This document shows, piece after piece, positions 42,159 to 51,000 of a stretch of 57,575 nucleotides of DNA. The notes under the pieces are model-generated. The model searched no databases. It was not told the origin of the DNA and was given only the letters and a program-made list of their open reading frames with translations. This DNA comes from Brevundimonas sp. (GTDB taxonomy: Bacteria; Pseudomonadota; Alphaproteobacteria; Caulobacterales; Caulobacteraceae): assembly GCA_003248965.1 (NCBI GenBank), contig QFQU01000023.1, forward strand, positions 1-57,575, in the 5' to 3' direction. Numbering within the stretch: the first letter of the stretch is position 1; every line of letters starts with the position of its first letter. The position numbers and the translations under genes are program-made.

Positions 42159-42593
42159 CTAAAGCGACGCCGGGTGCTCGTGCAGAGCTTCGATCACCTT
42201 GCAGGCGGAGACCCGGCCGCCGGCGCATTCCGCCGTCATTCGCGACAGCTCGCCTTGCAGGGCCCTCAGTTGGGCGATCTTCTGCTTCACCTCGGCGAGG
42301 TGGCGTTCGGCGATGACGTTCGCCTCTGCGCAGGGCCGGTCCGGGTGATCGGACAGGTCCAGCAGGGAGCGGATCGAGTCCAGATCGAACCCCAGCTGGC
42401 GGGCATGCCGGATGAACGATAGGCGGCGCTCCGCCGCGTCGTCATACATGCGCCGGTCGCTGGCGGTGCGCGGCGGCGCGGGAAGCAGGCCGATCTCCTC
42501 ATAGAAGCGGATGGTCGGAACCTTGACGCCGGTGGCGGCGGCGAGCTTGCCGATCGGGCGCAGGCGCGATGAAGCGGGGGAGGGCGGGGTCAT
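42159..42593 (-). CDS. pbrR: PbrR/CadR-like MerR-family metal regulator
   Basis: The 144-residue product is a MerR-type regulator with winged helix IGKLAAATGVKVPTIRFYEEIGLL (a landmark at residues 14-37). C88, C123 and C131 match the three metal cysteines of the PbrR/CadR group (spacing 35 and 8; PbrR 35 and 9, CadR 35 and 7). It should sense Pb(II), Cd(II) or Zn(II) and activate promoters with a long spacer. Two such promoters lie at 43.73-43.84 kb. The pbrT gene follows 57 bp later on the same strand, so the regulator is inside the operon rather than divergent from it. Confidence 0.88.
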   Translation of the reverse strand: MTPPSPASSRLRPIGKLAAATGVKVPTIRFYEEIGLLPAPPRTASDRRMYDDAAERRLSFIRHARQLGFDLDSIRSLLDLSDHPDRPCAEANVIAERHLAEVKQKIAQLRALQGELSRMTAECAGGRVSACKVIEALHEHPASL

Positions 42594-42642
42594 GGCGTCT
42601 CGGATTTGACGGCTGAAGGCCGGAGGGCGACCCGGCGCGGGA

Positions 42643-43179
42643 TCATCGGCCGAGCCCCATCAGGACGATGGCGATGCCGAAGGCGGCGATGGTGGAGGCG
42701 CCGGTGAGGGCCATGCCGAAGGCCCGGGCGCCCGCGCCCTTGGCGTAACCCAGGGCGAAGAACACCCGGCCGGCCAGGTAGAGGGCGACCAGCACCGGCA
42801 GGAGGATCATCTGCTCGCCTCGCAGCATCGTGGCGAGGACCAGGTGGGCGCCCACAGCCAGGACCGTCTGCTCGAGCGAGTTCTGAAGCACGGCGGCGGG
42901 CACGGCGAGCCTGGCGCTGGGCGCCGCATAGGCGGACCCCGGCCGGTCGGCGTCGGATCGGAACCGGATGCCGGCCACGGTCCTCAAACAGCCGCCGAGC
43001 CACAGGAAGACCGGCAGCTCGGCTTTCAGCGCGTAGGCCAGGCGGTCGGCCGTCGCCATATCCGGCGCGGCCCCAAGCACAGCCGGCGGCAGCCATAGCC
43101 AGGCGGCCGCGATGGCCGCGGCGGTCACGGCGATCGCCAGCGCCGAGCGGACGGCGATCGCTCTCTGTTCGGCGGACAA
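42643..43179 (-). CDS. MAPEG-like membrane protein in the lead operon
   Basis: The 178-residue product has an N-terminal membrane helix (residues about 10-32), then a MAPEG-like domain with LKAELPVFLWLGGCLRT, LQNSLEQTVLAVGAHLVL and AGRVFFALGYAKGAGARAFGMALT. Its role in metal resistance is not known. I chose the TTG at 43179, just after the lspA stop, to keep the N-terminal helix; an ATG at about residue 36 (MATADRLAYAL) is the alternative. The ribosome-binding site is weak, which fits translational coupling with lspA. Confidence 0.72.
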   Translation of the reverse strand: MSAEQRAIAVRSALAIAVTAAAIAAAWLWLPPAVLGAAPDMATADRLAYALKAELPVFLWLGGCLRTVAGIRFRSDADRPGSAYAAPSARLAVPAAVLQNSLEQTVLAVGAHLVLATMLRGEQMILLPVLVALYLAGRVFFALGYAKGAGARAFGMALTGASTIAAFGIAIVLMGLGR

Positions 43180-43181
43180 GG

Positions 43182-43706
43182 TTATCGCACCGCCCGTCCC
43201 AGGGTCGAGGACGCCGGGCGGCTCCCCGAGCCGCGGACGGTCAGGAGGAGCAGCGCGACGCCGCAGACGATGGCCGCATCGGCGAGATTGAAAGTCGGCC
43301 AGTGCGCCTCGCCCCAATGAAGGTCGATGAAGTCGGTGACCGCCCCGAAGCGCAACCGGTCGAGCAGGTTCCCGGTCGCTCCGCCGGCGATGAAGCCCGC
43401 CGCAACCGCGGTGACAGCGCTTCGCGTCCGCCATATCCAGGTCAGCAGGGCGCCGATGATCACGAACGCCACAACGCTCAGCGCCCATCGGCCCGCGTCG
43501 CCCGAGCCGGCGAACAGGCCGAAGGTGACGCCCGGATTGAATCCGAGACGCAGCGAGAGGAACGGGGCGAGGTCCACCGGGGCGTCGAGTTGAGCGCGGG
43601 CTGCGGCCTTGGCGACCTGATCCAGAACGGTGATCAGCGCGGCGAGCGCGAAGGCGACCGCCTGCAGGCGGCCGGGAGCGCGTCGGGTCGGGTGCATGGT
43701 GATCAT
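43182..43706 (-). CDS. lspA: Signal peptidase II, PbrC-like
   Basis: Signal peptidase II removes lipoprotein signal peptides. The 174-residue product has four membrane helices and the motifs GNLLDRLRFGAVTDFI and FNLADAAI, with catalytic D125 and D143. Extra LspA copies are standard in pbr and czc-like metal islands, where PbrC is one (fused to or beside PbrB). This copy should belong to the island rather than being the housekeeping enzyme. GGAGG precedes the ATG at 43706, and a MerR-type promoter lies about 25 bp further upstream. It is the first gene of the minus-strand lead operon. Confidence 0.87.
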   Translation of the reverse strand: MITMHPTRRAPGRLQAVAFALAALITVLDQVAKAAARAQLDAPVDLAPFLSLRLGFNPGVTFGLFAGSGDAGRWALSVVAFVIIGALLTWIWRTRSAVTAVAAGFIAGGATGNLLDRLRFGAVTDFIDLHWGEAHWPTFNLADAAIVCGVALLLLTVRGSGSRPASSTLGRAVR

Positions 43707-43729
43707 CAGGCCTCCAAATGGTTCGATCG

Positions 43730-43760
43730 ATTATGCGCCCTCTAGCTACTAGAGGATCGA
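43730..43760 (-). promoter_or_regulatory. MerR-type promoter of the lspA-MAPEG-pbrR-pbrT operon
   Basis: On the minus strand, TCGATC (43760-43755) and CATAAT (43735-43730) are 19 bp apart. The spacer holds most of a perfect palindrome CCTCTAG-N3-CTAGAGG (43739-43755). The long spacer with central dyad is the mark of MerR-family activated promoters. Confidence 0.75.
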
Positions 43761-43808
43761 GTCAATTCGCCAGCTGGCGACCTTTCAGGCGCGGCATGCA
43801 TTTTCGGC

Positions 43809-43839
43809 TTGATCCTCCAGCGACTGGAGTATGCATGCT
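43809..43839 (+). promoter_or_regulatory. MerR-type promoter of the CDF/methyltransferase/czc operon
   Basis: TTGATC (43809-43814) and CATGCT (43834-43839) are 19 bp apart. The spacer has the palindrome CTCCAG-CGA-CTGGAG (43815-43829). It follows the same rule as the divergent promoter (CTCYAG-N3-CTRGAG placed right after the -35), with the two -35 elements about 50 bp apart. Confidence 0.72.
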
Positions 43840-43859
43840 TCCGGTGAAAGGCGGAACCG

Positions 43860-44510
43860 ATGACCGACTCCCTCTCGTCCCCGGACCCGGCTGCGACCGG
43901 CTGCGGTTGCGGCTCCGCCGCCAAATTCGACGGCGCCACCCCGGCCTATCGCCGCATCCTCATGGCGGTGATCGCCATCAACGGCGCCGCCTTCGTGGCC
44001 ATCGCGGGCGGGGCGGCCCTGCAGGGCTCGGCCTCGCTGGGCGCCAACGCCCTGGACTTCCTGGCCGACGCGGCCACCTACGGCATCAGCCTGGCCGTGA
44101 TCGGACGCTCGGTCGCCGTGCGGTCCGGGGCGGCCATGATCAAGGGCGCCAGTCTCGCCGCGTTGGCCCTGTTGATCCTGGGGTATGCGGTCTGGCGGGC
44201 CACCTCCGGGGCGCCCCCCGAGGGCTTCGTCATCACAGGACTGGGCGCCCTCGGCTTCTTCGCCAACGCCCTGGCCGCGCTCCTGCTGGTCCGCCATCGC
44301 GAGGGCGACGCCAATGTTCGCTCGGTCTGGCTGTGCACGCGCAACGACCTGATCCAGAGCCTGGTGGTCGCCGGCACCGGTCTGGCGGTGTGGCTGACCG
44401 CGTCCCGCTGGCCGGACCTGATCGCAGGAGCGATCCTGGCGGTGGTCTTCCTGCAGTCGGCCTGGTCGATCCTGAAACAATCGCGCGCAGAGTTGAAGGC
44501 CGCCGCGTGA
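43860..44510 (+). CDS. Short CDF-like cation transporter
   Basis: The 216-residue product has five to six membrane helices of the cation-diffusion-facilitator type, with D66-x3-D70 in the second (ANALDFLADAATYG). In the fifth, the usual H/D-x3-D is replaced by D163-x3-S (RNDLIQS). The cytoplasmic C-terminal domain of normal CDF proteins is absent. An N-terminal GCGCG segment (residues 14-18) could bind metal. It may be an efflux protein or a metal chaperone partner. It starts the operon directly behind a MerR-type promoter, with a leader of only about 15 bases, and overlaps the methyltransferase gene by four bases. Confidence 0.8.
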   Translation: MTDSLSSPDPAATGCGCGSAAKFDGATPAYRRILMAVIAINGAAFVAIAGGAALQGSASLGANALDFLADAATYGISLAVIGRSVAVRSGAAMIKGASLAALALLILGYAVWRATSGAPPEGFVITGLGALGFFANALAALLLVRHREGDANVRSVWLCTRNDLIQSLVVAGTGLAVWLTASRWPDLIAGAILAVVFLQSAWSILKQSRAELKAAA

Positions 44511-45157
44511 CCGCGGGCTTCACTCCCGCGCTCGGTCACGCCGCCCTGAGCGGGTTCTACGATCCCGCCATCGCCCTGTTGACCCGGGAGCGGACGTGGC
44601 GCGCGCGACTGCTCGACCAGGTCGACCCCCGCTCCGAAGAGACCGTGATCGACCTCGGCTGCGGCACCGGATCCTTCGCCGTGTCGCTGGCGCGCCGCGC
44701 CCCGGACGCGCGCATCATCGGCCTCGATCCTGATGGCGACATCCTCAAGCGGGCGGCGGCCAAGGCGGACGCCGCCGGCCGGACCGTGCGCTTTGTCCAA
44801 GGCTATGCGCGTGATGTGGCCGAGCTCCTGGGCGAGGGCGTCGCCGACAAGGTCGTGTCCAGCCTGGTCTTCCATCAGCTGCCGATGGAGGAGAAGCGCT
44901 CGGGTTTGTCCTCCAGCTGGCGGGCGCTCAGGTCCGGCGGGACGCTCCACATAGCCGACTACGGCCGGCAGACGGGCGCGATGCGCGCCCTGTTCCGCAT
45001 CGTCCAGACCCTTGACGGTTACGAGAACACCCAGCCGAACGCCGACGGCGCCCTGCCGATCCTGATCGCCGAGGCCGGCTTCGTCGGGGTGAGCGAAGTC
45101 GCCGTCCTGCCTACCCTGACCGGCGCGATCGGCTTCTATCGCGCGACACGCCCATGA
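44507..45157 (+). CDS. Class I SAM-dependent methyltransferase in the metal operon
   Basis: The 216-residue product has the SAM motif VIDLGCGTGSFA (residues about 44-55), the acidic loop GLDPDGDIL and a later VVSSLVFHQLP, as in UbiE-like enzymes. The substrate is unknown. The GTG at 44507 overlaps the CDF-like stop (GTGA), and its stop overlaps the next start (ATGA), so it is fully coupled within the metal operon. A role in methylating a metalloid or a small ligand is possible but unproven. There is no arsenite-methyltransferase cysteine pattern, so it is not ArsM. Confidence 0.82.
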   Translation: MTAGFTPALGHAALSGFYDPAIALLTRERTWRARLLDQVDPRSEETVIDLGCGTGSFAVSLARRAPDARIIGLDPDGDILKRAAAKADAAGRTVRFVQGYARDVAELLGEGVADKVVSSLVFHQLPMEEKRSGLSSSWRALRSGGTLHIADYGRQTGAMRALFRIVQTLDGYENTQPNADGALPILIAEAGFVGVSEVAVLPTLTGAIGFYRATRP

Positions 45158-45561
45158 TGCGGTTACGGACACGGCGTCGCGTGCTACAGGGCGCCATGCG
45201 CAAGGGCCCGGCGAGACGAGGACTGATGGCGACGCTTCTGGCGTCGTTCCTGTCGTTCCTTGTCCTGGCGACGGCGGTCGATGCCGCCGCCTGCATCGCC
45301 GAGGAGGCCGGCGCGTCGTTCGTCGAGGTGACGGCGACCCAGGTCGCCGCCCCTGCCGGGGACCGGGAGGACGCCGACAGGGGCGCCGCCGACCCGCGCG
45401 GCTGCACCCACTGCCAATGCCACCATGGCGGCCTCACGGCGCCGCCGGTCGCGCCTGAGGTCAGCCGCACGATCAGCGCGGGCGCGACCCACCCGGTCCT
45501 GTTCGTGGACCACCCCCCGTCCCGCGCGCCCGCCGGACCGGAGCGACCGCCCAGAGCCTGA
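45154..45561 (+). CDS. CzcI-like periplasmic protein, His/Cys-rich
   Basis: The 135-residue product has a signal peptide (RRGLMATLLASFLSFLVLAT, then DAAA). A small periplasmic part follows with CTHCQCHHGG, a likely metal-binding motif, and a Pro-rich tail. Its size, motif and place directly before czcC match CzcI-type proteins, thought to modulate czc expression. The start at 45154 overlaps the methyltransferase stop. Later ATGs at 45196 and 45226 (the latter with GAGG upstream) would give a more usual signal peptide. Confidence 0.65.
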   Translation: MMRLRTRRRVLQGAMRKGPARRGLMATLLASFLSFLVLATAVDAAACIAEEAGASFVEVTATQVAAPAGDREDADRGAADPRGCTHCQCHHGGLTAPPVAPEVSRTISAGATHPVLFVDHPPSRAPAGPERPPRA

Positions 45562-45614
45562 CGTTCGCCCGCGCTCGCGCGATCGCCTTCGTCGAAACTC
45601 TGGAACCCCCAACG

Positions 45615-46868
45615 ATGCCTCTCTCCCCCTTGTGTCGGCCGCCGCGCGCGGTCGGCTGCGCCCTGGCCGTCCTGGCTGTGGCGGCCGGCTTTCCGGCCTG
45701 GGCCGATCCCGCCCCGGCCTTCGAACAGCTTCTCACCCAGGCGCTGACCGCGCCCGCGGCGGCCGAGGCCGACGCCAATCTGGCCGCCGCCGACGGCCGG
45801 CTGGCCCAGGCCGGCGTTCGGCCCAACCCGGAGCTCGGGGTCGAAGTCGAGAACATCCTTGGCCGCGGCCCCTTTCAGGGGGTGGACGGAGCCGAAACCA
45901 CCCTGACGGTGTCTCAGGATCTGGAACTCTGGGGACGTCGCGGCGCCCGGGTCGGCGTGGCCCGGTCGGAGCGCGAGGCCGCCCGCTGGCGCCGCGACGC
46001 CAGTCGGCTGCAGGTCGCGGCGGCCCTGGCTATCGCCTACGCCGAAGCCGAGGCCGCCCAACGCCGGTTCGCCTTGGCCGAGGAAGCGCTCGAACTCGCG
46101 GTCGCCGACGCCCGGGCGGCACTGATCCTCGTCGAGGAAGGCCGCGAGCCCCTGCTTCGGGGCATCCAGGGCGAGAGCGAGGCGGCGGCGGCGCGCGCCG
46201 CCCTCGACGAAGCACGGGCCGAACGCGACGCCGCCTTCGCCGAACTGACCGCCCTCGCCGGCGGCCAGACGCCGCTCACATCCGTGGAGGCCTCGCTGCT
46301 CGACCGCGTCCCCGCCGTGTCGGCGGGGCAGGCGGCCGAGGCGCCGGCGGTTCTGGCCCTCGTCGCCGAGCGCGACGCGGCGCAGGGCCGGGTGCGCGTC
46401 GAAACGGCGCGTGGACGGCCTGACGTTCGCGCCAGCGTGGGGGTCCGCCGGTTCGAGGCCGAGGACGCCACAGCCCTGACCGCCGGCGTCAGCCTGCAAC
46501 TGCCGCTGTTCGACCGGAACCGGGGCGGGGTCTCGGCCGCGGAGGCCGAGGTGCGCGCCGCCGAGGCGCGACTTCGGGGCGCCCGGCTCGACGCCGACGC
46601 CGCCTGGCGCGCCGCCGCCGCCCGGCGGGACGCGGCCGTCAGCCGCGTCATCGCCGCCGACGCGGCGGTGACGGCGGCGACGGAGGCCTACCGTCTGACG
46701 CGGATCGGCTTCGAGGCCGGCCGCCTGTCGCAACTGGAACTGCGCAGCACCCGGACCGGCCTCGTGCAGGCCCGGGACGTCGCTATCGCCGCCCGCCTGA
46801 CGCGGGCCCGGGCGGAAGCCGAACTCGCGCGCCTGGAAGGCCGCGCCCCCTTTGGAGCTCAACTATGA
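45615..46868 (+). CDS. czcC: CzcC-like outer-membrane efflux protein (TolC family)
   Basis: The 417-residue product has a signal peptide (cleavage near ADPAP, residue 30). It then has two outer-membrane-efflux repeats rich in Ala, Glu and Arg, with GVRPNPELGVEVENILG and the strand motif LSQDLELWGRRGAR (read as VSQDLELWG). It forms the outer-membrane channel of a heavy-metal RND pump with the next two products. The czcB start overlaps its stop by four bases. The ribosome-binding site is weak. Confidence 0.9.
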   Translation: MPLSPLCRPPRAVGCALAVLAVAAGFPAWADPAPAFEQLLTQALTAPAAAEADANLAAADGRLAQAGVRPNPELGVEVENILGRGPFQGVDGAETTLTVSQDLELWGRRGARVGVARSEREAARWRRDASRLQVAAALAIAYAEAEAAQRRFALAEEALELAVADARAALILVEEGREPLLRGIQGESEAAAARAALDEARAERDAAFAELTALAGGQTPLTSVEASLLDRVPAVSAGQAAEAPAVLALVAERDAAQGRVRVETARGRPDVRASVGVRRFEAEDATALTAGVSLQLPLFDRNRGGVSAAEAEVRAAEARLRGARLDADAAWRAAAARRDAAVSRVIAADAAVTAATEAYRLTRIGFEAGRLSQLELRSTRTGLVQARDVAIAARLTRARAEAELARLEGRAPFGAQL

Positions 46869-48022
46869 ACACCCGCACCCGGACCACCGCGGCGGTCGCC
46901 GCCCTGATCGTGGCCGTCGGCGCCGGCTATGGCGTCGCCCGTCTGACCGCCGCCCCTCCGGCCGGAGCGGCGGCCGAGAGCGAGGAAGGCCACGCCGAAG
47001 AAGGCGAGGGCGGCGAACCCGGCGTGGTCATCCTGACCCCGGCCGAAGCCCAAGCCGCCGGCATCCGCATCATCTCGGTGCAGTCCGGCGGCGGCGGCGA
47101 AACCCGGCTCGCCGGACGCGTGGAATCCGCGCCCGACGCCCAGGCGGCCGTCGGCGCTGCGCTCGGCGGCCGGATCGAACGGCTGCTGGTCGCCCCGGGC
47201 TCGGTCGTGCGTGCCGGTCGGCCGATCGCGATCGTGATCAGCGGAGACGGAGCCGCCCTCCGCGCCGAGGCCGACGCCGCGACGGCCGAGGCCCGCGCCG
47301 CCTCCGCCGCGCGGACCCGGGACGCGAACCTGTTCAACCAGGGCGTGGTGGCGCGCCAGGACGTCGAGGCGTCTGAGGCGCGCGCCGCCGCCGCCGAGGC
47401 CCAGGCCCGCGCGACCCGGGCGCGCGTCGCGGCCGCGGGAGGGCCCAACGCCAGCGGGCGAGCGACGATCGTCGCCCCGATCAGCGGGGTCGTCACGGCC
47501 CTGCGGGTCGGTCTCGGCGGCGTCGTCCAGCAGGGCGATCCGATCGCGACGATCTCCAATCCCAACCGTGTCGAACTGGTCTTCAACGCTCCCGCCGCCC
47601 TGGCGGCGACGGTCAGACCGGGTGCACGCATCACGATCCAGGGCCCGGACGGGGCCGAGTACGCCGCCGTCGTCACCGCGGTGGCGCCCGACGCTGACGA
47701 ACAGTCCGGATCGACCCTGATCCGCGCACGCGCGGCTGGCGTCGCGCCGCCGCCGGGTTCGGCGGTGAGCGGCTCGATCATCACCGGCGGCGCAAGCGGC
47801 ATCGCCGTGCCAGCCGAGGCGGTCCAGACCGTCGACGGCGCCAGCGTCGTCTTCATCGTCACCCCGACGGGCTTCCGGGCCCAGCCGGTGGTTCCGGGTC
47901 GCCGGGCCGGAGACCGCATCGAAATCGTCCGCGGTCTCACCGGCGCGGAGCGCATCGCCGGCGCCAACGCCTTCCTGCTCAAGGCCGAGCTCGGCAAGGG
48001 CGCCGTGGAGGATGATGACTGA
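46865..48022 (+). CDS. czcB: CzcB-like periplasmic adaptor (membrane fusion protein)
   Basis: The 385-residue product has an N-terminal signal anchor and an acidic/His spacer (EEGHAEEGEGGE). The adaptor domains follow: lipoyl halves with GGRIERLLVAPGSVVRAGRPI and ATIVAPISGVVTALRVGLGGVVQQGDPI (landmarks near residues 100 and 205), a long coiled coil between them and a beta-barrel after. It links the RND pump to the CzcC channel. It shares one base with the czcA start. Confidence 0.92.
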   Translation: MNTRTRTTAAVAALIVAVGAGYGVARLTAAPPAGAAAESEEGHAEEGEGGEPGVVILTPAEAQAAGIRIISVQSGGGGETRLAGRVESAPDAQAAVGAALGGRIERLLVAPGSVVRAGRPIAIVISGDGAALRAEADAATAEARAASAARTRDANLFNQGVVARQDVEASEARAAAAEAQARATRARVAAAGGPNASGRATIVAPISGVVTALRVGLGGVVQQGDPIATISNPNRVELVFNAPAALAATVRPGARITIQGPDGAEYAAVVTAVAPDADEQSGSTLIRARAAGVAPPPGSAVSGSIITGGASGIAVPAEAVQTVDGASVVFIVTPTGFRAQPVVPGRRAGDRIEIVRGLTGAERIAGANAFLLKAELGKGAVEDDD

Positions 48023-51000
48023 TGCTCGACCGGATCATCTCAGGCGCGGTGCGCTATCGCTGGCTCGTCGTGCTGGCCGCCATCGTGCTCGCCGGCTTCG
48101 GCGTGCGCGAACTGGTGCGGCTGCCGATTGACGCCGTCCCGGACATAACCAATCGCCAGGTCCAGGTGACCACCGTCGCCCCCGCGCTGGGGCCTGAGGA
48201 GGTGGAGCGCCAGGTGACCTTCCCGATGGAGACGGCCCTGGCCGGCCTGCCGGGCCTCGTCGAGACCCGGTCGCTGTCGCGGCACGGCTTCTCGCAGATC
48301 ACCGCCGTCTTCACGGACAGCACGGACATCTATTTCGCGCGCAACCTCGTCAACGAGCGCATGCAGGCCGCGCGGGACGACCTTCCCGAGGGCGTCCAGC
48401 CGTCGATGGGCCCTGTCGTGACCGGCTTGGGCGAGGTGTTCATCTTCACCGTCGAGCTGACGGGACAGGCCGCCCGCACGGGGGCGGTCTACATCACGCC
48501 CGAGGGCGAGCGGCTGACGACCGACGAGGAGAAGGCCACCTATCTGCGCACGGTCCAGGACTGGATCATCGCGCCCCAGCTCAAGACCGTGGAAGGCGTC
48601 GCCGGCATCGATGTCCAGGGCGGCTATGTGAAGGAGTACGCCGTCCATCCCGACCCGGCGCGCCTCGCCGCCTATGGCGTGGGTCTTGTGCAGCTGGTCG
48701 AGGCCCTCGAGCACGCCAACCGCATCGCCGGGGCCGGTTATGTGAACCGGGCCGGCGAAGCCTACATCGTCCGCGCCGATGCGCGGATCCGCAGCCTCGA
48801 GGAACTGGCCCAGACCCCGATCCTCAATCGCGGCGGCCAGGTGATCCGGGTCTCGGACGTCGCCACGGTGGAGATCGGTCGCGCGCCGCGCCTCGGTTCG
48901 GCCAGCAGCAACGGTCGCGAAACCGTCGTCGGCACCGCCCTGATGCTTCAGGGTGAGAACTCTCGCGCCGTCGCCCATCGCGTCGGCGAGCGCCTCAAGG
49001 AGATTGGGGCCAGCCTGCCGCCGGGGGTCGTCGCCAGGCCGGCGCTCGACCGCACCCAGTTGGTCGAGGCCACGATCCGCACCGTCGAGCACAACCTCGC
49101 CCTCGGCGCCCTGCTGGTCATCGCCGTGCTCTTCTTCGCGCTCGGCAATGTGCGGGCGGCGATCATCACCGCCTTGGTCATCCCGCTCAGCTTCCTGTTC
49201 GCGGCTGCGGCCATGAACCGCTTCGGCATCAGCGCCAATCTGCTCAGCCTGGGCGCGCTCGACTTCGGCCTGATCGTCGACGGCGCCGTAGTCGTCATCG
49301 AGAACACCCTGCGTCGGCTCGCCATGCGCCGCGAGAGCGTCGGCCGCGCCTTGAGCTTGCCCGAACGGCTGACGGTGGCGGTAGAGGCGGCCCGGGAGAT
49401 GGCGCGGCCGGCCGCCTTCGGCCAGGCCATCATCCTTCTGGTCTATGCGCCCCTGCTGATGTTCGAAGGCGTCGAGGGCAAGATGTTCGGCCCCATGGCC
49501 GGCACCGTGATGTTCGCCTTGCTGGGCGCCTTCATCCTCTCCTTCACCTTCGTGCCGGCCATGGCCGCCATCTGGGTCCGGGAGCCGAAGGGACATGACG
49601 ACGAGACCCGCCTGAGCCGTGCCGCCAAGGCCCGTTATGAACCGCTGCTGCGGCGGGTGGTCGAACGGCCGCGGGCGGTGGTCGCGGGGGCCGGCCTGGC
49701 CGTTCTGGTCGGCCTCGTGGCCTTCCTGAGCCTGGGCCGCGAGTTCGTGCCGACGCTCGACGAGGGCGACGTCCTGGTCCAGGCGTTGCGGGTCCCTTCC
49801 ACCTCGCTGGAACAGAGTCAGGCCATGCAGTTCCAGGTCGAGCGGACGCTGCAGGCCATGCCCGAGGTGGAGCAGGTCGTCACCCGCACCGGCACCGCCG
49901 AGGTGGCGTCGGATCCCATGCCGCCCTCGATCTCCGACACCTTCGTCATGCTCAGACCGCGCAGCGAGTGGCCGAACCCCTCCCTGCCCAAGGCGGAGCT
50001 GGTCGAGCGCATGGAGGAGGAACTCGGCCACCTGCTGGGGAACAATTACGAGTTCACCCAGCCGATCCAGATGCGCTTCAATGAGCTGATCGCCGGGGTT
50101 CGCTCCGACGTGGCGGTCTCCGTCTATGGCGACGACTTCGCCGCCATGCAGGCCAGCGCCGACCAGGTCGCCGCCGTGCTGCGGCGGATCCCGGGGGCGG
50201 CCGACGTGCGCGTCGAGCAGGTCTCGGGCCAGCCGTCGATCACCGCCGTCGTCGATCGGACCATCGCGGCGGCGCAAGGGGTTCACGCCAGCGACGCCGC
50301 GGACGCCCTGGCTATCGCCCTGGGCGGCCGGTCGGCCGGCCATGTGCTGGAAGGCGATCGCCGCTTCGACGTCGTGGTCCGCCTGGCCGACGAGCTGCGC
50401 AACGATCCCGCGGTGATGGTCCAGCTGCCGGTGATGCCGGAATCGGCCGAGCCCGGCGCCCTGACCGTGCCGCTTTCAGCCGTGGCTCGCTTCGACATGA
50501 CTGAAGGGCCCAACCAGATCAGCCGGGAGAACGGCAAGCGGCGGATCGTCGTTCAGGCCAACGTCCGGGGTCGCGATCTCGGCGGCTTCGTGGCCGAGGC
50601 CCGCGCCGCCGTCGGTCGCGAGGTGCGGCCGCCGGTCTCCGGCTGGTTCGACTGGGGCGGGCAGTTCGAGAACCTCGAACGCGCCAGCGCCCGGTTGGCG
50701 ATGATCGTGCCTCTGGTCTTCCTGACCATCGGCCTGTTGCTGTTCCTGGCCCTGCGCTCGCTCAAGGACGCAGCACTGGTCTTCGCCGGCGTGCCCCTGG
50801 CCTTGGTCGGCGGGGCCGTCGCCTTACTGCTGCGCGGCATGCCGTTCTCGATCTCGGCGGCTGTCGGCTTCATCGCCGTCTCCGGCGTCGCGACCCTGAA
50901 CGGGCTCGTCCTGATGCAGGCCATTCGCCAGCGCTACGAGCAAGGAGCCGCGCCCTTGGCGGCGGCCGTGGAAGGGGCCGTCAGTCGCCTCAGAGCCGTT

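Noticed and set aside
48040..50343. 767-codon open frame on the minus strand
   Set aside because: It is antisense to czcA, has the Arg/Gly/Gln-rich composition of a high-GC shadow frame and shows no family motif.
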